DNA from: Geobacillus zalihae NBRC 101842
GTDB lineage: Bacteria > Bacillota > Bacilli > Bacillales > Anoxybacillaceae
NCBI RefSeq assembly: GCF_001544135.1
Contig: NZ_BCPV01000022.1
Location: forward strand, 1-62,473
Direction of reading: 5' to 3'
DNA: 62,473 bases
Part shown: one piece after another, positions 41,690 through 51,793 of the stretch
How the letters are laid out: every line of letters begins with the position of its first letter
Numbering within the stretch: position 1 is the stretch's first letter
The notes under the pieces: generated by a model
What the model saw: the letters and a program-made list of their open reading frames with translations, nothing else
Databases searched by the model: none
What the model was told of the DNA's origin: nothing
Program-made: the position numbers and the translations under genes

Positions 41690-43693
41690 TCAGCTTGTCT
41701 GCGTCTTCGCCGCCAGCGTCTTCGCCAGCTCGAGGAAAAAGTCGAGCGCCTCTGGATTGGCCATTGAGCCCGGGTTGACTGCCTTTTCGAGCGGGAAGCC
41801 TAAGAGCAGTTTCCGGATCGGAATCTCCATTTTCTTTCCATTTAGCGTTTTCGGAATTTGCTTCACCTCGTAAATTTCATCTGGAACAAAGCGCGGCGAG
41901 ACGTGTTGCCGAATCGATTGGCGGATGCGTTCTTTCAGCTCGTCATCGAGCACTGCGCCCGGCTTGAGGACGACAAACAGCGGCATAAACGATTGCTTGC
42001 CCATCATTTCCAAATCGACAATGAGGCTTTCGAACACCCCGTCGACCGCTTCGACCGCACGGTAAATTTCGCTCGTGCCCATGCGGACGCCGGCGCGGTT
42101 GATCGTCGAGTCGGAGCGTCCGTAAATGACGCATCCCCCTTGTTCGTCAATTTTAATCCAGTCGCCGTGCTTCCAGACGCCCGGGTACGTGTCAAAATAG
42201 CTGTTCCGATACCGTTCGCCGTCTGGATCGTTCCAGAAAAAGAGCGGCATCGACGGCATTGGTTTTGTAATCACAAGTTCACCGACTTCATTCACAAGCG
42301 GCTGGCCGTTTTCGTCAAACGCCTGCACATCCGCGCCCAACGCGCGGCACGAGAGGATGCCGGCGCGCACCGGCAAAATCGGCGAACCGACGACAAACGC
42401 GGTGCACACATCCGTTCCGCCGCTGCATGATGCCAGGCAAATGTCATCCTTGACGTTTTCATACACCCAGGCGAACCCTTCGACCGTCAGCGGCGAACCG
42501 GTCGAGAGCACGGCCTCGAGCTTTGACAAGTCATATTGCTCTTTTGGCTTCAGGCTGAGCTTCATGCAGATGTTGATAAACGCCGCGCTTGTGCCGAAAT
42601 GGGTGATGCCTGCCTTCTCGGCGAGCTCCCATAAAACGTTGCCATCCGGATACGTCGGGCTGCCGTCATAGAGCACGATGGTCGACCCGGCCAGCAGTCC
42701 GCCGACGAGAAAGTTCCACATCATCCATCCAGTCGTCGTAAACCAGAAAAACGTGCTGTCTTTCGTCAAGTTTTCGGAAATCGTGAGCGCTTTTAAATGC
42801 TCAAGCAAAATGCCGCCATGCCCTTGGACGATCGGCTTCGGCAAACCGGTCGTTCCCGAAGAATACAAAATCCAAAGCGGATGGTCAAACGGAACGTCTT
42901 CATAGACGAGCTCCGCCTTGTCCGCCACGACATCATCCCACAGCACGACGCCCTCATCCGGTGCTTCCATCTGCCCGCGCCAATACGGAAGCAGCACCGT
43001 CTTTTTCAATGACGGCAATTTGGCGCGCAATTCGGATACGACCGGCATTTTGTCAAATTCTTTGCCGTTGTATTGGCAGCCGTCGACGGCAAACAAGACA
43101 GTCGGCTCGATTTGCGCGAACCGGTCAATGACGCTGCCAGCGCCAAAATCCGGCGAGCAGCTTGACCAAATGGCGCCGATCGAGGCGCACGCCAAAAACG
43201 CCATCACCGTCTCGGGGATATTCGGCATATAAGCGACGACGCGGTCGCCGCGCTTCACTCCCATCGCTCGCAATGCTTTGGCGATCGCCGCCGTTTTTTC
43301 GCCGAGCTCCTGCCATGACACTTCCCGGTACGGCACGCGTTCCGAGCGGAAAATGATGGCCGGGCGGTCGGCGCGCGCATGCCGGAAAATATGTTTCGCA
43401 TAGTTGAGCGCAGCGCCTGGAAACCACTCCGCCCCTGGCATCTTCCGCTCCCGCAGCACACACTCATACGGCGTTGCCGCCTGAACACCACAATATTCCC
43501 AAACCGTTTCCCAAAATGACTCAAGCTCGTCGACCGACCATGTCCACAGCTCGCGGTATGAAGAGAAGGAGAGCCCTTTATGTTCTCTCAACCAATCCAT
43601 ATATCGATGAAGGTTGGAGCTCTTGATTTGTTCCTCCGTCGGCTGCCAAAGAATCGTCCCTTCCGTAATCGCTTTCATTTCATCGTGCGTCAA
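41690..43693 (-). CDS. Acetoacetate--CoA ligase
   Basis: This acetoacetyl-CoA synthetase of 667 residues, usual for the family and longer than most acyl-CoA ligases, allows use of ketone bodies or PHB-derived acetoacetate. Motifs are LYSSGTTGLPKPIVQGHGG, TTTGWMMWNFLVGGLL, CSGGTDVCTAFVVGSP, KHGDWIKIDEQGGCVIYGRSDSTINRAGVRMG and the C-terminal lysine in TLNGKKMEIPIRK. The start is a TTG at 43693 or an ATG at 43678, neither with a perfect ribosome binding site. It is monocistronic and divergent from the feo operon. Confidence 0.92.
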   Translation of the reverse strand: MTHDEMKAITEGTILWQPTEEQIKSSNLHRYMDWLREHKGLSFSSYRELWTWSVDELESFWETVWEYCGVQAATPYECVLRERKMPGAEWFPGAALNYAKHIFRHARADRPAIIFRSERVPYREVSWQELGEKTAAIAKALRAMGVKRGDRVVAYMPNIPETVMAFLACASIGAIWSSCSPDFGAGSVIDRFAQIEPTVLFAVDGCQYNGKEFDKMPVVSELRAKLPSLKKTVLLPYWRGQMEAPDEGVVLWDDVVADKAELVYEDVPFDHPLWILYSSGTTGLPKPIVQGHGGILLEHLKALTISENLTKDSTFFWFTTTGWMMWNFLVGGLLAGSTIVLYDGSPTYPDGNVLWELAEKAGITHFGTSAAFINICMKLSLKPKEQYDLSKLEAVLSTGSPLTVEGFAWVYENVKDDICLASCSGGTDVCTAFVVGSPILPVRAGILSCRALGADVQAFDENGQPLVNEVGELVITKPMPSMPLFFWNDPDGERYRNSYFDTYPGVWKHGDWIKIDEQGGCVIYGRSDSTINRAGVRMGTSEIYRAVEAVDGVFESLIVDLEMMGKQSFMPLFVVLKPGAVLDDELKERIRQSIRQHVSPRFVPDEIYEVKQIPKTLNGKKMEIPIRKLLLGFPLEKAVNPGSMANPEALDFFLELAKTLAAKTQTS

Positions 43694-43817
43694 TGGACGC
43701 CGTCACCGCCTTTCTGCCGATAATTTGTTCAGACTATTCATATGATAACATGATTTCCTACTGTTTTGAATAGTTGTTGGTTCGACAACTCTGTCAGAAA
43801 AAGATGAAACAAATTTG

Positions 43818-43847
43818 TTGACAACAGCGAGGCAACTGGAATATGAT
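43818..43847 (+). promoter_or_regulatory. Promoter of the feo operon
   Basis: A consensus TTGACA (43818-43823) and TATGAT (43842-43847) are spaced 18 bases, 69 bases before feoA. TGATAAATTCAA at 43844-43855 resembles half of a Fur box and overlaps the -10 region, so iron control is plausible but unproven. Confidence 0.6.
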
Positions 43848-43915
43848 AAATTCAAAAGTTGGTCTAAGCAAAAAAAATGTCTTTAGTAAAAAATATTAAC
43901 CGGAGGGAAACTTTT

Positions 43916-44173
43916 ATGGCACAAGGAAAACGTTGCCGCCTCTCCGATACGAAACCGGGCGATCGATTTCGCATCGAAAAGGTTGATGTTCCTGATCCTG
44001 TGTTAAAAAGGCGGTTGCTTGATTTGGGATTTGTACCCGGCGGGGAAGTGAAGGTTGGACAAAGAAGCCCGCTTGGCGACCCGACCGCCTATCGCGTTTG
44101 TGGCACGACGATCGCATTAAGGAAAGAAGAAAGCGACTATATTTACGGGGAGACGATTGATCATGATGGATAA
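43916..44173 (+). CDS. feoA: Ferrous iron transport protein A
   Basis: This small SH3-like protein of 85 residues stimulates FeoB. It shows the FeoA pattern: RLSDTKPGDRFRIEKVD, RRLLDLGFVPGGEVKVGQRSPLGDP, and TIALRKEESDYIY at the end. CGGAGGGAAAC precedes ATG 43916. It overlaps the feoB GTPase gene by 11 bases. Confidence 0.92.
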   Translation: MAQGKRCRLSDTKPGDRFRIEKVDVPDPVLKRRLLDLGFVPGGEVKVGQRSPLGDPTAYRVCGTTIALRKEESDYIYGETIDHDG

Positions 44174-44897
44174 AACATATACCGTTGCCTTAATGGGAAA
44201 TCCGAACACCGGCAAAAGCACGTTGTTCAACGTCTTAACGGGCCTGCGCCAACATACCGGCAACTGGCCCGGGAAAACGGTCACTCATGCCGAAGGAGAA
44301 TGCCGCCACCGCGGCACATTGTACCGGATCGTCGACTTGCCGGGAACGTATTCGCTCTATTCCAATTCAGCCGATGAAGAGGTGGCGCGGGATTTTCTCC
44401 TGTTTCAACGTCCTGACGTTACGATCGTTGTGGTCGACGCTACGGCATTAGAACGCAACTTGAATCTAGCGCTTCAAGTATTGGAAATGACCGACCGCGT
44501 CATTATCGCTATCAATTTGATGGATGAAGCGAAAAAGAAAGGCATTCATATCAATACAAAAAAATTGGCTGCCAAACTCGGCGTGCCGGTCGTGCCGATC
44601 TCGGCCCGCAACCGGGAAGGAATCGATGCACTGCTTGATACAGTGGATGCCATGGCGCATGGCCGCATCAACACCAACCCGCTTTCCATCCGGTACAGCC
44701 CGGAAATCGAACGAGGCATTGCCAAACTTCTTCCACTCGTGAAAGACGTAATGGGAGACACGTATCCTGCTCGCTGGATCGCTCTTCGTCTCCTTGACGG
44801 CGATACATCGCTGCTTCAAGCGCTGAAACAACCGCCGCAACCATTGATCAAGGAGGGGAACGCGTATGCCTGCTGCGGATCTGTCAAATCAGTTTGA
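44163..44897 (+). CDS. feoB: FeoB GTPase-domain protein (N-terminal half of a split FeoB)
   Basis: It has 244 residues and contains only the cytosolic G domain and GDI-like linker of FeoB: P-loop GNPNTGKST at 12-20, G2 around TGNWPGKTV, G3 DLPGTYS, G4 NLMD and G5 SARNREG. The usual FeoB continues into about 400 residues of membrane domain; here the frame stops at 44897, and the membrane part starts in another frame at 44866 with its own ribosome binding site. The last residues (NAYACCGSVKSV) are translated from the overlap. ATG 44163 or 44166 are both possible. Confidence 0.85.
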   Translation: MMDKTYTVALMGNPNTGKSTLFNVLTGLRQHTGNWPGKTVTHAEGECRHRGTLYRIVDLPGTYSLYSNSADEEVARDFLLFQRPDVTIVVVDATALERNLNLALQVLEMTDRVIIAINLMDEAKKKGIHINTKKLAAKLGVPVVPISARNREGIDALLDTVDAMAHGRINTNPLSIRYSPEIERGIAKLLPLVKDVMGDTYPARWIALRLLDGDTSLLQALKQPPQPLIKEGNAYACCGSVKSV

Positions 44898-46260
44898 CCA
44901 GCTAATGAACGAAGCCAAGTCATTAGCACCGGCTGACACGCGTGAACAGATCGTTTCTGCCATTTTCCAAACGTCAGCTGCGCTTTCTCAAGAATGTGTC
45001 ACGCATACAGCGGTCGCAAAACGCGATCGAACGGAACAAATTGACCGGATCGTCACGTCGAAGCGGTGGGGATTTCCAATTATGCTGGCGCTTCTCGCCG
45101 CTGTCCTTTACATGACGATCGCCGGCGCCAACGTATTTTCCGATTCGCTCGCCCGCTTGTTCGGAACGATCGAAACGTATCTCACCATGGCCTTTCAAGC
45201 GATTCACGCCCCCGACTGGTTGCACGGCCTCATTGTACTTGGCCTATACCGCGGCACGGCTTGGGTCGTCAGCGTGATGCTGCCGCCGATGGCGATTTTC
45301 TTTCCCGTATTCGCGTTGCTCGAAAATTATGGCTACTTGCCGCGTGTCGCCTTTAACATGGATCGCTTGTTTCAAAAAGCGGGAGCGCATGGCAAACAAT
45401 CACTGACGATGGCCATGGGCTTCGGCTGCAACGCGGCGGCCATCATGTCGACGCGCATTATCGAATCGCCGCGCGAGCGGATGCTCGCGATTTTGACGAA
45501 CAACTTCGTCCCGTGCAACGGGCGTTGGCCAACGCTGATTTTGCTTTCTTCCTTATTTATGGCAGCCGGCTATACAGGCGGATGGAAAACGTTCGTTACG
45601 GCGGGTGTGGTCGTCGCCATGGTGTTGTTTGGCATCGTCGTCACGTTGACCGTTTCATGGGTCTTATCCAAGACGGCCTTGCGCGGCATTCCGACCCATT
45701 ACACGCTGGAGCTGCCGCCGTACCGACGCCCGAAAATCATGGAGACGATCATCCGGGCCACCCTCGACAAATCACTCTATGTGCTGAAACGGGCGGTCAC
45801 CGTTGCGGCGCCAGCCGGCGTAATCACATGGATTCTCGCCAATCTTCATATCGGCGACACAACCGCGCTGGCCGCTTTCGCCCACTGGCTTGACCCATTT
45901 GCCAAAGCATTGGGATTGGATGGCTACATTTTGATGGCGTTCATTTTAGGCTTGCCAGCCAATGAAATTGTCGTGCCGATTTTGCTGATGGGCTATTTAT
46001 CCGCAGGGGCGCTCATTGAAGCCGATGGTCTGCATTCTCTTAAACAACTTTTGCTCGACCACGGCTGGACGTGGCTCACCGCCCTCAATATGATGCTGTT
46101 TTCCCTGCTTCACTACCCATGCGGCACGACGCTCGTCAACATTTACAAAGAAACGAAAAGCGCGAAATGGACGTTCGTCGCCTTTGCCTTGCCGACAGCG
46201 ATTGCCATTGCGGTCACCTTTACGACCGCACAGCTGGCGAGATGGCTCGGGCTCGTATAA
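44866..46260 (+). CDS. FeoB membrane-domain protein (C-terminal half of a split FeoB)
   Basis: It has 464 residues. A soluble N-terminal helix bundle of about 65 residues is followed by the Fe2+ permease core with two Gate repeats: FALLENYGYLPRVAFNMDR, MGFGCNAAAIMSTR and NNFVPCNGRWPTLI (Cys in the pore motif). The second half has ILGLPANEIVVPILLMG and LLHYPCGTTLVNIYKETKS. Its ATG is preceded by AAGGAGGGGAACGCGT, and the frame is +1 to the GTPase gene with a 32-base overlap. The strong ribosome binding site points to two separately initiated, cooperating polypeptides. Confidence 0.85.
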   Translation: MPAADLSNQFDQLMNEAKSLAPADTREQIVSAIFQTSAALSQECVTHTAVAKRDRTEQIDRIVTSKRWGFPIMLALLAAVLYMTIAGANVFSDSLARLFGTIETYLTMAFQAIHAPDWLHGLIVLGLYRGTAWVVSVMLPPMAIFFPVFALLENYGYLPRVAFNMDRLFQKAGAHGKQSLTMAMGFGCNAAAIMSTRIIESPRERMLAILTNNFVPCNGRWPTLILLSSLFMAAGYTGGWKTFVTAGVVVAMVLFGIVVTLTVSWVLSKTALRGIPTHYTLELPPYRRPKIMETIIRATLDKSLYVLKRAVTVAAPAGVITWILANLHIGDTTALAAFAHWLDPFAKALGLDGYILMAFILGLPANEIVVPILLMGYLSAGALIEADGLHSLKQLLLDHGWTWLTALNMMLFSLLHYPCGTTLVNIYKETKSAKWTFVAFALPTAIAIAVTFTTAQLARWLGLV

Positions 46261-46266
46261 ACGACG

Positions 46267-46307
46267 CAGCCCTGCTTCCCGATCGAGGGAAACGGGGCTG
46301 TTTTTTT
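46267..46307 (+). terminator. Terminator of the feo operon
   Basis: CAGCCC/GGGCTG (46267-46272 with 46295-46300) encloses TTCCC/GGGAA (46276-46280 with 46287-46291) and is followed by seven T. It starts 6 bases after the stop codon. The 158 bases from here to the phoE stop show no further feature. Confidence 0.85.
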
Positions 46308-46465
46308 AATTAAATGAAACCTCCATCCATGATAAGGCCGATGAATATGGACGGTCACGTGCAAACCAAGCGATATCTCGCCAAAAAGAAAGACGATCTC
46401 ACAGAGCTTTCTCCCATTACAAAATGCCTGAGATCAGCAACCTTTTGAACTAACTCACCAACCCT

Positions 46466-47092
46466 CTATACTTCTTTTACTTCCTCCACATGGGATGCGT
46501 CCCCTTCCACGACAACGCAAAACCCCTTCCCATCCGCCTCCACAATCGTCACACTCGTGCCGTACATATACGGCGGCGCCCAAAGCTGGTCAAGCGGCGC
46601 GCCTTTGAAGGCTGTGACAAGCGTTTTCAGCACGACGCCGTGAGTGACGATTAACACCGTTTCTCCCTCGTGCCGCTCGATGATGCGCCGCACCGCTTCA
46701 AGCGCCCGCTGCTGCACGTCGCAAAACCGCTCGCCTCGCCTTGGAGCGTACAGATGGGGCGCGTTCCAAAAATGATCGAACCCAGTCGGATCCATTTGCC
46801 GAATCTCGTCATGCGTCTTGCCTTCCCAATCGCCAAGACGAATCTCGCGCAGCCGCTCGTCTTGATAGATCGGAATGAGCCGCCCGCCGCGGACGAGCTC
46901 GGCCGTTTCCAGCGCCCGGCCGCTTGTGCTTGTGTAAATCGCGGCCAATTCCACCGCTTCAAGCCGCTTTCCAAGCCGCATGGCGTCTTGCCGCCCTTTT
47001 TCCGTGAGCGGCGAGTCTTGCCAGCCTTGCATCCGCTTTTCGACGTTCCACTTTGTTTCCCCATGTCTTGTTAAATACAATGTTGTCGTCAT
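46466..47092 (-). CDS. phoE: Broad-specificity histidine phosphatase PhoE (YhfR type)
   Basis: This phosphoglycerate-mutase-like phosphatase of 208 residues is almost the same sequence as the structurally studied G. stearothermophilus PhoE, as I recall it. The catalytic His10 is in YLTRHGETKWN, Arg59/Glu83-type residues are in STSGRALETAE and LREIRLGDWEG, and the second His is in VLIVTHGVVLKTL. It hydrolyses a wide range of phosphate monoesters. ATG 47092 has GTACGGAAGGATATG-type sequence upstream. It is monocistronic. Confidence 0.9.
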   Translation of the reverse strand: MTTTLYLTRHGETKWNVEKRMQGWQDSPLTEKGRQDAMRLGKRLEAVELAAIYTSTSGRALETAELVRGGRLIPIYQDERLREIRLGDWEGKTHDEIRQMDPTGFDHFWNAPHLYAPRRGERFCDVQQRALEAVRRIIERHEGETVLIVTHGVVLKTLVTAFKGAPLDQLWAPPYMYGTSVTIVEADGKGFCVVVEGDASHVEEVKEV

Positions 47093-47227
47093 ATCCTTCC
47101 GTACGTCTCCCCTCTATCAATCTACTACAGACGAAGTGCAGCCGATTCGCTATTGTCCGTTTCCACTGCCGCTTGAATGCCGTTGGCAACGCGGCCGCCG
47201 GACCTAGCGCCTCGACACAAGTAATGT

Positions 47228-47689
47228 TCAGCTTTTGATATTCCTTTTCACAAGCTTTGTCAGTCTGATTCCTTCCGGCGTCTCCCTCTCCTCAATCACT
47301 TGAAACCCATGACGTTTGTAAAAACGAATGGCCGGCGTGTTGCCGCTGCCGGTCGTTACAACCATTTCGCATGCCGATGGCTCTTGCTTGATGACAAAGG
47401 CAAGCAACGCACTGGCGATCCCTTGGCGGAAACAATCTGGATCGACCATCAGCCGGCAAAGGTGAAGCGTCGGGCCGCTTCGCTCATAGGCGATCGCCCC
47501 AACGAGCCGCCCGCCTTGACAATAGCCGAAAAAGCGCTCGCCGCATCGTTGCAGAGAAGCGATCGTATCGCGAAGCGGCGGGAGCGCCTTGCTGCCGATG
47601 AGCTGCGCCTCGATCGTATACGCGCGCCGTTGTAGGTGCAGCACCGCAGCAGCCGTTTCGTCGTCTGTTATGTGAAGTTCCGCAATCAT
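47228..47689 (-). CDS. GNAT-family N-acetyltransferase
   Basis: It has 153 residues, with GGGAGAGGAGC before ATG 47689. The acetyl-CoA loop is DCFRQGIASALLAFV near residue 88, after the strand TLHLCRLMVDP. The end VTTGSGNTPAIRFYKRHGFQVIEER is the usual GNAT finish. The substrate cannot be told from the N-terminus. The 135 bases between this gene and phoE stay open in one minus frame but have no start signal. Confidence 0.85.
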   Translation of the reverse strand: MIAELHITDDETAAAVLHLQRRAYTIEAQLIGSKALPPLRDTIASLQRCGERFFGYCQGGRLVGAIAYERSGPTLHLCRLMVDPDCFRQGIASALLAFVIKQEPSACEMVVTTGSGNTPAIRFYKRHGFQVIEERETPEGIRLTKLVKRNIKS

Positions 47690-47737
47690 GCTCCTCTCCC
47701 TTTCGATGGCGAAAAAGCGGCCGAGCCCGGCCGCTTG

Positions 47738-48040
47738 TCATGAATGAATCACTTCTTCTATCGCCTCTTGCAGCGAATGAAAGCCTTTTTTCTCCCGACC
47801 GTCTTTTCGAACGGTCCATTCCTGCTTCTCAAGCGCCAGTTCACCGCGTTCGTTTTTTACAAACGGCATGTGAATGGTGATCATCTCATCGTCTTTGTTG
47901 ATCGTATAGCCGACATAATAGCGATTGCCTTCACCATGCTCTTCAAAAATGCCGACTTGGTCGAGTCCATAGGCTTCCATCATCGGCTCGAGCGTGTCGA
48001 TGAACTCCTCGATCACAACGCTTCTTGGCGCAAATTCCAT
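47738..48040 (-). CDS. Small conserved protein, DUF5634-like
   Basis: It has 100 residues from ATG 48040, preceded by GAGGAGGAAACGAAG. The sequence [24 protein letters not shown] and [10 protein letters not shown] followed by [11 protein letters not shown] matches my memory of the DUF5634 family found only in Bacillaceae. It is acidic, soluble and without known function. Longer ORF versions extending to 48166 cross into the neighbouring c-di-GMP gene and are wrong. Confidence 0.65.
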   Translation of the reverse strand: MEFAPRSVVIEEFIDTLEPMMEAYGLDQVGIFEEHGEGNRYYVGYTINKDDEMITIHMPFVKNERGELALEKQEWTVRKDGREKKGFHSLQEAIEEVIHS

Positions 48041-48117
48041 CTTCGTTTCCTCCTCTTTGCCCATGCTCAATGTTAGTGTGCGGCAAAACGAGGAAAAGAA
48101 TGAACGGAAAAGATCGG

Positions 48118-50097
48118 CTACGCCGGCGGTTCGCCGCAAGCGTTGCGGTTGTGTTCTTCCAGCCATTGTTGCAGCTTTTCCGCTTCAAGCGAACGGCTGA
48201 AATAAAATCCTTGCGCATAGTCGCAATGCATTTGCGAAAGAAGCGCCACTTGTGACTCCGTCTCGACTCCCTCCGCCAACACTTCAATATCCAAACTTTT
48301 GGCTAAATGAATGATCGTATCGACAATCGTGGCATCTTTCGAGTTTTCCGCAATGCCTTGAATAAAACTGCGGTCGATTTTCAACAGCGACACCGGCAAA
48401 TTGCGGATGTAAGCCAATGATGAAAAACCGGTTCCAAAGTCATCGATCGCCGCCTGTACGCCAAGTCGCTGCAGTTCGGTTAAAATGTGCCTGCCGGTCT
48501 CAATGTTTTCCATCAATCCACTCTCCGTCACTTCCAAAATGAGCCGGTTAGGCGCAAGCCCCGTCTCGCGCAAAATGCGCTTCACATGCTCGACAAGTTC
48601 GGGGCGGTTGAGCAAAAACGGCGATAAATTAACCGCTAACTTCAGTCCGGGAAATTTTCTTTCCCATTCTTTCACTTGGCGGCACGCCAGTTCCAACACC
48701 CATAATGTAATTTCAAAAATAAACCCGCTTTCCTCCGCCAACGGAATGAAATCGAGCGGCGGAATGTCGCCAAGCGCCGGGTGGCGCCAGCGCAACAGCG
48801 CCTCAACCCCCATCGCCTTTCCTTTCGCGAGCTGCACTTTCGGCTGATAGCATAAATACAACTGCCCGCGCATAATAGCAAACGGCAAATCTTGCTCAAT
48901 CACCGCCTGCCGATGCTCGGTCGGGCGGTAAAAGGCATAGCCGTTCCGCCCCCGCTCTTTCACTTCGTACAGCGCTTGATCAGCGTATTTCATCACTTGC
49001 TCGATCCGATCGCTGTCTTTCGGGAAAAAAGCGATGCCGATCGATAAGGTCGATTGGATGAGCTGTTTTTCGTAATAAAACGGCTCGTGAAACGAACTGA
49101 CAAGCCGCTCCGCCAAGGCGGTCATCTCCGTTTTCGTGATGTTCGGCAACAAGAGAACAAACTCATCACCGCCGATGCGGGCAAAAAAGTCGCCGGGACG
49201 CAACGCCCGCTCGACGCGCTTGACCGCCTCGCGCAAAAAGTAATCGCCGGCTTGATGGGAAAAATGATCGTTGATCCATTTGAATTTGTCAAAATCCAAA
49301 TAACAAAGAGCAAACGGCGTCTGACTCGCGATCAGCTTATGAATATGCCGCTCGAAATAGCTGCGGTTGGCGATGCCCGTGAGCGAATCGAAGTAAGCAA
49401 GCTGACGGAGCTTTTCTTCGTACCGCTTCCGCTCGCTGATGTTTTTCACGGTCACAATGACGCAATCGAGCGTCCCCGCTTCATCGATGATCGCCTTCCC
49501 TTGCGCCTCCATCCAAACCCATTCGCCTTTCTCGCCTTGCTTGCGAAATTCGGCGGATTGCGTCTCGTATGTATCGTACAGCTCAGCCAATTTTTGTGCC
49601 ACGACCGGGGCGTCATCAGGGTGGACAAACGTCAGCACCTCTTCGTATGACACTGGAAGACGCTTGTTTGTTTTTCGCTTCCATGACGGCGGAATGTATG
49701 ACAATTCACGATTAGGAGAAAAAATCAACACGTAATCGTTCGAATGCTCAACAATCAGCTGCAGACGCCGTTCCGCTTCGGCAAGCCGCGCTTGCAGGCC
49801 GCGCTCCTCCGCTTGGCGGCGAAGAACGCATAGGACAGCGGCCGTCTGTCCGTTTTCACCGATGATCGGCGACACGCCCGCAACCAATAAGCCGTCAAGC
49901 AACTCCCAGCGAAAGGCAGCCGGGCGCTGTTTCACCCGTTCAACCAACGCCCGTCCTTCGACGGACAGCGTCCTCTGTTCTTCTTCACTCAGCGCCAAGC
50001 CGGCAAAAGCCGGATTGTTGTAAATGATCACGCCTTGCAAATTCAAGATGACCACTGCTTCTGTGGAGTGATGGAAAAAGGCCGTATATTTGTCCAT
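48118..50097 (-). CDS. PAS-PAS-GGDEF-EAL protein (c-di-GMP synthase/phosphodiesterase)
   Basis: It has 659 residues. Two PAS-type sensor domains lie at about 8-100 and 110-225 (the second ending [17 protein letters not shown]). The GGDEF site is intact (RIGGDEF at 307-313) with a product-inhibition RxxD at 300-303. The EAL domain has EALLRW at 432-437, NLSPF at 490, EVTES at 522, DDFGTG at 552-557 and ETESQ near 612, so both activities may be present. No membrane segment. ATG 50097 has GCGAGGTAGC upstream; the longer reading lacks a start signal. It could switch between motile and sessile states by a cytosolic signal. Confidence 0.88.
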   Translation of the reverse strand: MDKYTAFFHHSTEAVVILNLQGVIIYNNPAFAGLALSEEEQRTLSVEGRALVERVKQRPAAFRWELLDGLLVAGVSPIIGENGQTAAVLCVLRRQAEERGLQARLAEAERRLQLIVEHSNDYVLIFSPNRELSYIPPSWKRKTNKRLPVSYEEVLTFVHPDDAPVVAQKLAELYDTYETQSAEFRKQGEKGEWVWMEAQGKAIIDEAGTLDCVIVTVKNISERKRYEEKLRQLAYFDSLTGIANRSYFERHIHKLIASQTPFALCYLDFDKFKWINDHFSHQAGDYFLREAVKRVERALRPGDFFARIGGDEFVLLLPNITKTEMTALAERLVSSFHEPFYYEKQLIQSTLSIGIAFFPKDSDRIEQVMKYADQALYEVKERGRNGYAFYRPTEHRQAVIEQDLPFAIMRGQLYLCYQPKVQLAKGKAMGVEALLRWRHPALGDIPPLDFIPLAEESGFIFEITLWVLELACRQVKEWERKFPGLKLAVNLSPFLLNRPELVEHVKRILRETGLAPNRLILEVTESGLMENIETGRHILTELQRLGVQAAIDDFGTGFSSLAYIRNLPVSLLKIDRSFIQGIAENSKDATIVDTIIHLAKSLDIEVLAEGVETESQVALLSQMHCDYAQGFYFSRSLEAEKLQQWLEEHNRNACGEPPA

Positions 50098-50231
50098 GCA
50101 ATTGCTACCTCGCCGTTTCACCAAAATAAGCGATGTCCACACTTCCATTTTCACGAAAATCACGGCAAAAATCAACAAATTTCGCAAACATTTTGTCAAA
50201 AATATGGAACTGCCCGCCGGCGGCCTTCCGG

Positions 50232-50969
50232 TCACCCGGTTTGCCGTTGGCGGGCGCGAATGGGACACGTTTGACAGCACGTTCCCCCATTTGTTTTCAC
50301 GTACAGGCAGCACGTCGTCCGCTGCATGCCGCTCGCGCCTTTCCAAAAGCGACGGAGCGGATTGTCTTTTTGGCCAAACAGGCGGCCGTCTGCGTCATAA
50401 ACAAGGAAATAAAAATCATCGCGCAGCCGGTCGGCGACCGGGGCAAGCGACTCATCCTCAAGCCAACGTTCATATACCCAATACACGTAAATCGCGACAT
50501 TTTCCCATAAGACGAGCGGCGATACGCGCGTCAGACGCCGCAACCGAGCGATGAGCGGAGCGAACAAGCCGGCGAACACGTCGCGAACGGCTTGCTCGCG
50601 CCAGCGGCTGCGCTCAATGCCGCACATCTCCGCTTCCGGCGACGCAAGGCGAAAGCGCGGCATCCACATTTCCCCTTCGCCGTCCGTATCAAGCCAAATT
50701 CGCTCAGGATCGAGCACAAGCCGCTTGTTCCACACCGACATGGCGTATAAGGCCATCGGCGCCAAAAAGCTTAGGCGCTTGACGAGCATCGAAGCGGCAA
50801 CCGCGTCGTTTGCCGCCCCCATCTCGGCGTGGACGTGCGCCACATACTTCGCGAGCTGCCCGTCATCATTCAGCAGCCAGGCCAACAACATCGATGACGA
50901 GACATCAGCAGCTTCGCTCGAAAAACGGTACGTTTCCAACGCTTTCACTTCTTCTTCACTTAACCTCAT
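50232..50969 (-). CDS. fhuF: FhuF-family siderophore-iron reductase
   Basis: This protein of 245 residues reduces ferric siderophore in the cytoplasm to release iron. The C-terminal [2Fe-2S] ligand motif CC-x10-C-x2-C is exact: Cys220, Cys221, Cys232 and Cys235. The N-terminal IucA/FhuF-type helical domain precedes it. Its ATG overlaps the stop of the ATPase gene by one base (TGATG), so it ends the operon permease-permease-ATPase-FhuF. Iron control comes from Fur boxes upstream of the operon. Confidence 0.88.
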   Translation of the reverse strand: MRLSEEEVKALETYRFSSEAADVSSSMLLAWLLNDDGQLAKYVAHVHAEMGAANDAVAASMLVKRLSFLAPMALYAMSVWNKRLVLDPERIWLDTDGEGEMWMPRFRLASPEAEMCGIERSRWREQAVRDVFAGLFAPLIARLRRLTRVSPLVLWENVAIYVYWVYERWLEDESLAPVADRLRDDFYFLVYDADGRLFGQKDNPLRRFWKGASGMQRTTCCLYVKTNGGTCCQTCPIRARQRQTG

Positions 50970-51781
50970 CACGATACGCCTTCTTTCTGTAGGATGCGCC
51001 GCCCTTTGCCGTACGGAATGCAAAGCGGAGTGCCAAAGAGCGGATCATACGTGATTTGGCAATCCATTTGGAACACATCTTTCACGAGCTGGCGGGAAAT
51101 GACATCCTCCGGCTTCCCTTCGGCGTACACCGTTTTGTTGCGAATGGCGACGAGATGATGCGCATAGCGGCACGCCAAATTTAAATCGTGAAGCACCATG
51201 ACGATCGTCCGCCGTTCTTTTTCATTCAGCTCAAACAATAAATCTAAAATGTCAATTTGATGCGCGAGATCCAAATACGTCGTCGGCTCGTCAAGCAAGA
51301 TGATGTCTGTTTCTTGCGCCAGCGTCATGGCAATCCATGCGCGTTGGCGCTGGCCACCGGACAGCGAATCAACCGGCCGCTCGGCAAGCTCTTTCAGCCC
51401 TGTGGCCGCCAAGGCGCGCGCAACGGCGCGCTCATCTTCGTCACTCCATTGCTTGAACCACGTTTGATACGGGTAGCGCCCTTGCTTCACAAGTTGCAAA
51501 ACGGTCAGTCCTTCCGGAGCCGTAGGCGACTGCGGCAAAATGGCGAGCCGGCGGGCGATTTCTTTTGTCGGCTGTTTGGCGATTTCTTTTCCATCCAGCA
51601 GCACAGCGCCGCTTGTTGGTTTTAGCAGCCGGGCCAAGGCGCGCAGCAACGTCGACTTGCCGCAGCCGTTCGCGCCGATGAACACCGTGATTTTTCCTTT
51701 CGGAATCGTCAAGTCTAAACGGTCAATCACGATCGCCTCGCCATAGGATAGCGTCAACTCTTTCGCCTGCAACCCATGCAT
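50969..51781 (-). CDS. Iron-siderophore ABC transporter ATP-binding protein (FecE/FhuC type)
   Basis: It has 270 residues. Walker [15 protein letters not shown] near residue 35, signature [14 protein letters not shown] near 138, Walker [18 protein letters not shown], and the switch [14 protein letters not shown] are present. The family-typical [16 protein letters not shown] region is also there. ATG 51781 is 7 bases after AAGGAGG; 51787 is too close. It energises uptake together with the two permeases. Confidence 0.93.
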   Translation of the reverse strand: MHGLQAKELTLSYGEAIVIDRLDLTIPKGKITVFIGANGCGKSTLLRALARLLKPTSGAVLLDGKEIAKQPTKEIARRLAILPQSPTAPEGLTVLQLVKQGRYPYQTWFKQWSDEDERAVARALAATGLKELAERPVDSLSGGQRQRAWIAMTLAQETDIILLDEPTTYLDLAHQIDILDLLFELNEKERRTIVMVLHDLNLACRYAHHLVAIRNKTVYAEGKPEDVISRQLVKDVFQMDCQITYDPLFGTPLCIPYGKGRRILQKEGVS

Positions 51782-51793
51782 GCGCATCCCTCC

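Noticed and set aside
44840-44900. Programmed frameshift joining the two feoB parts
   Set aside because: No slippery sequence is visible and the second part has its own strong ribosome binding site and ATG, so independent initiation is simpler.
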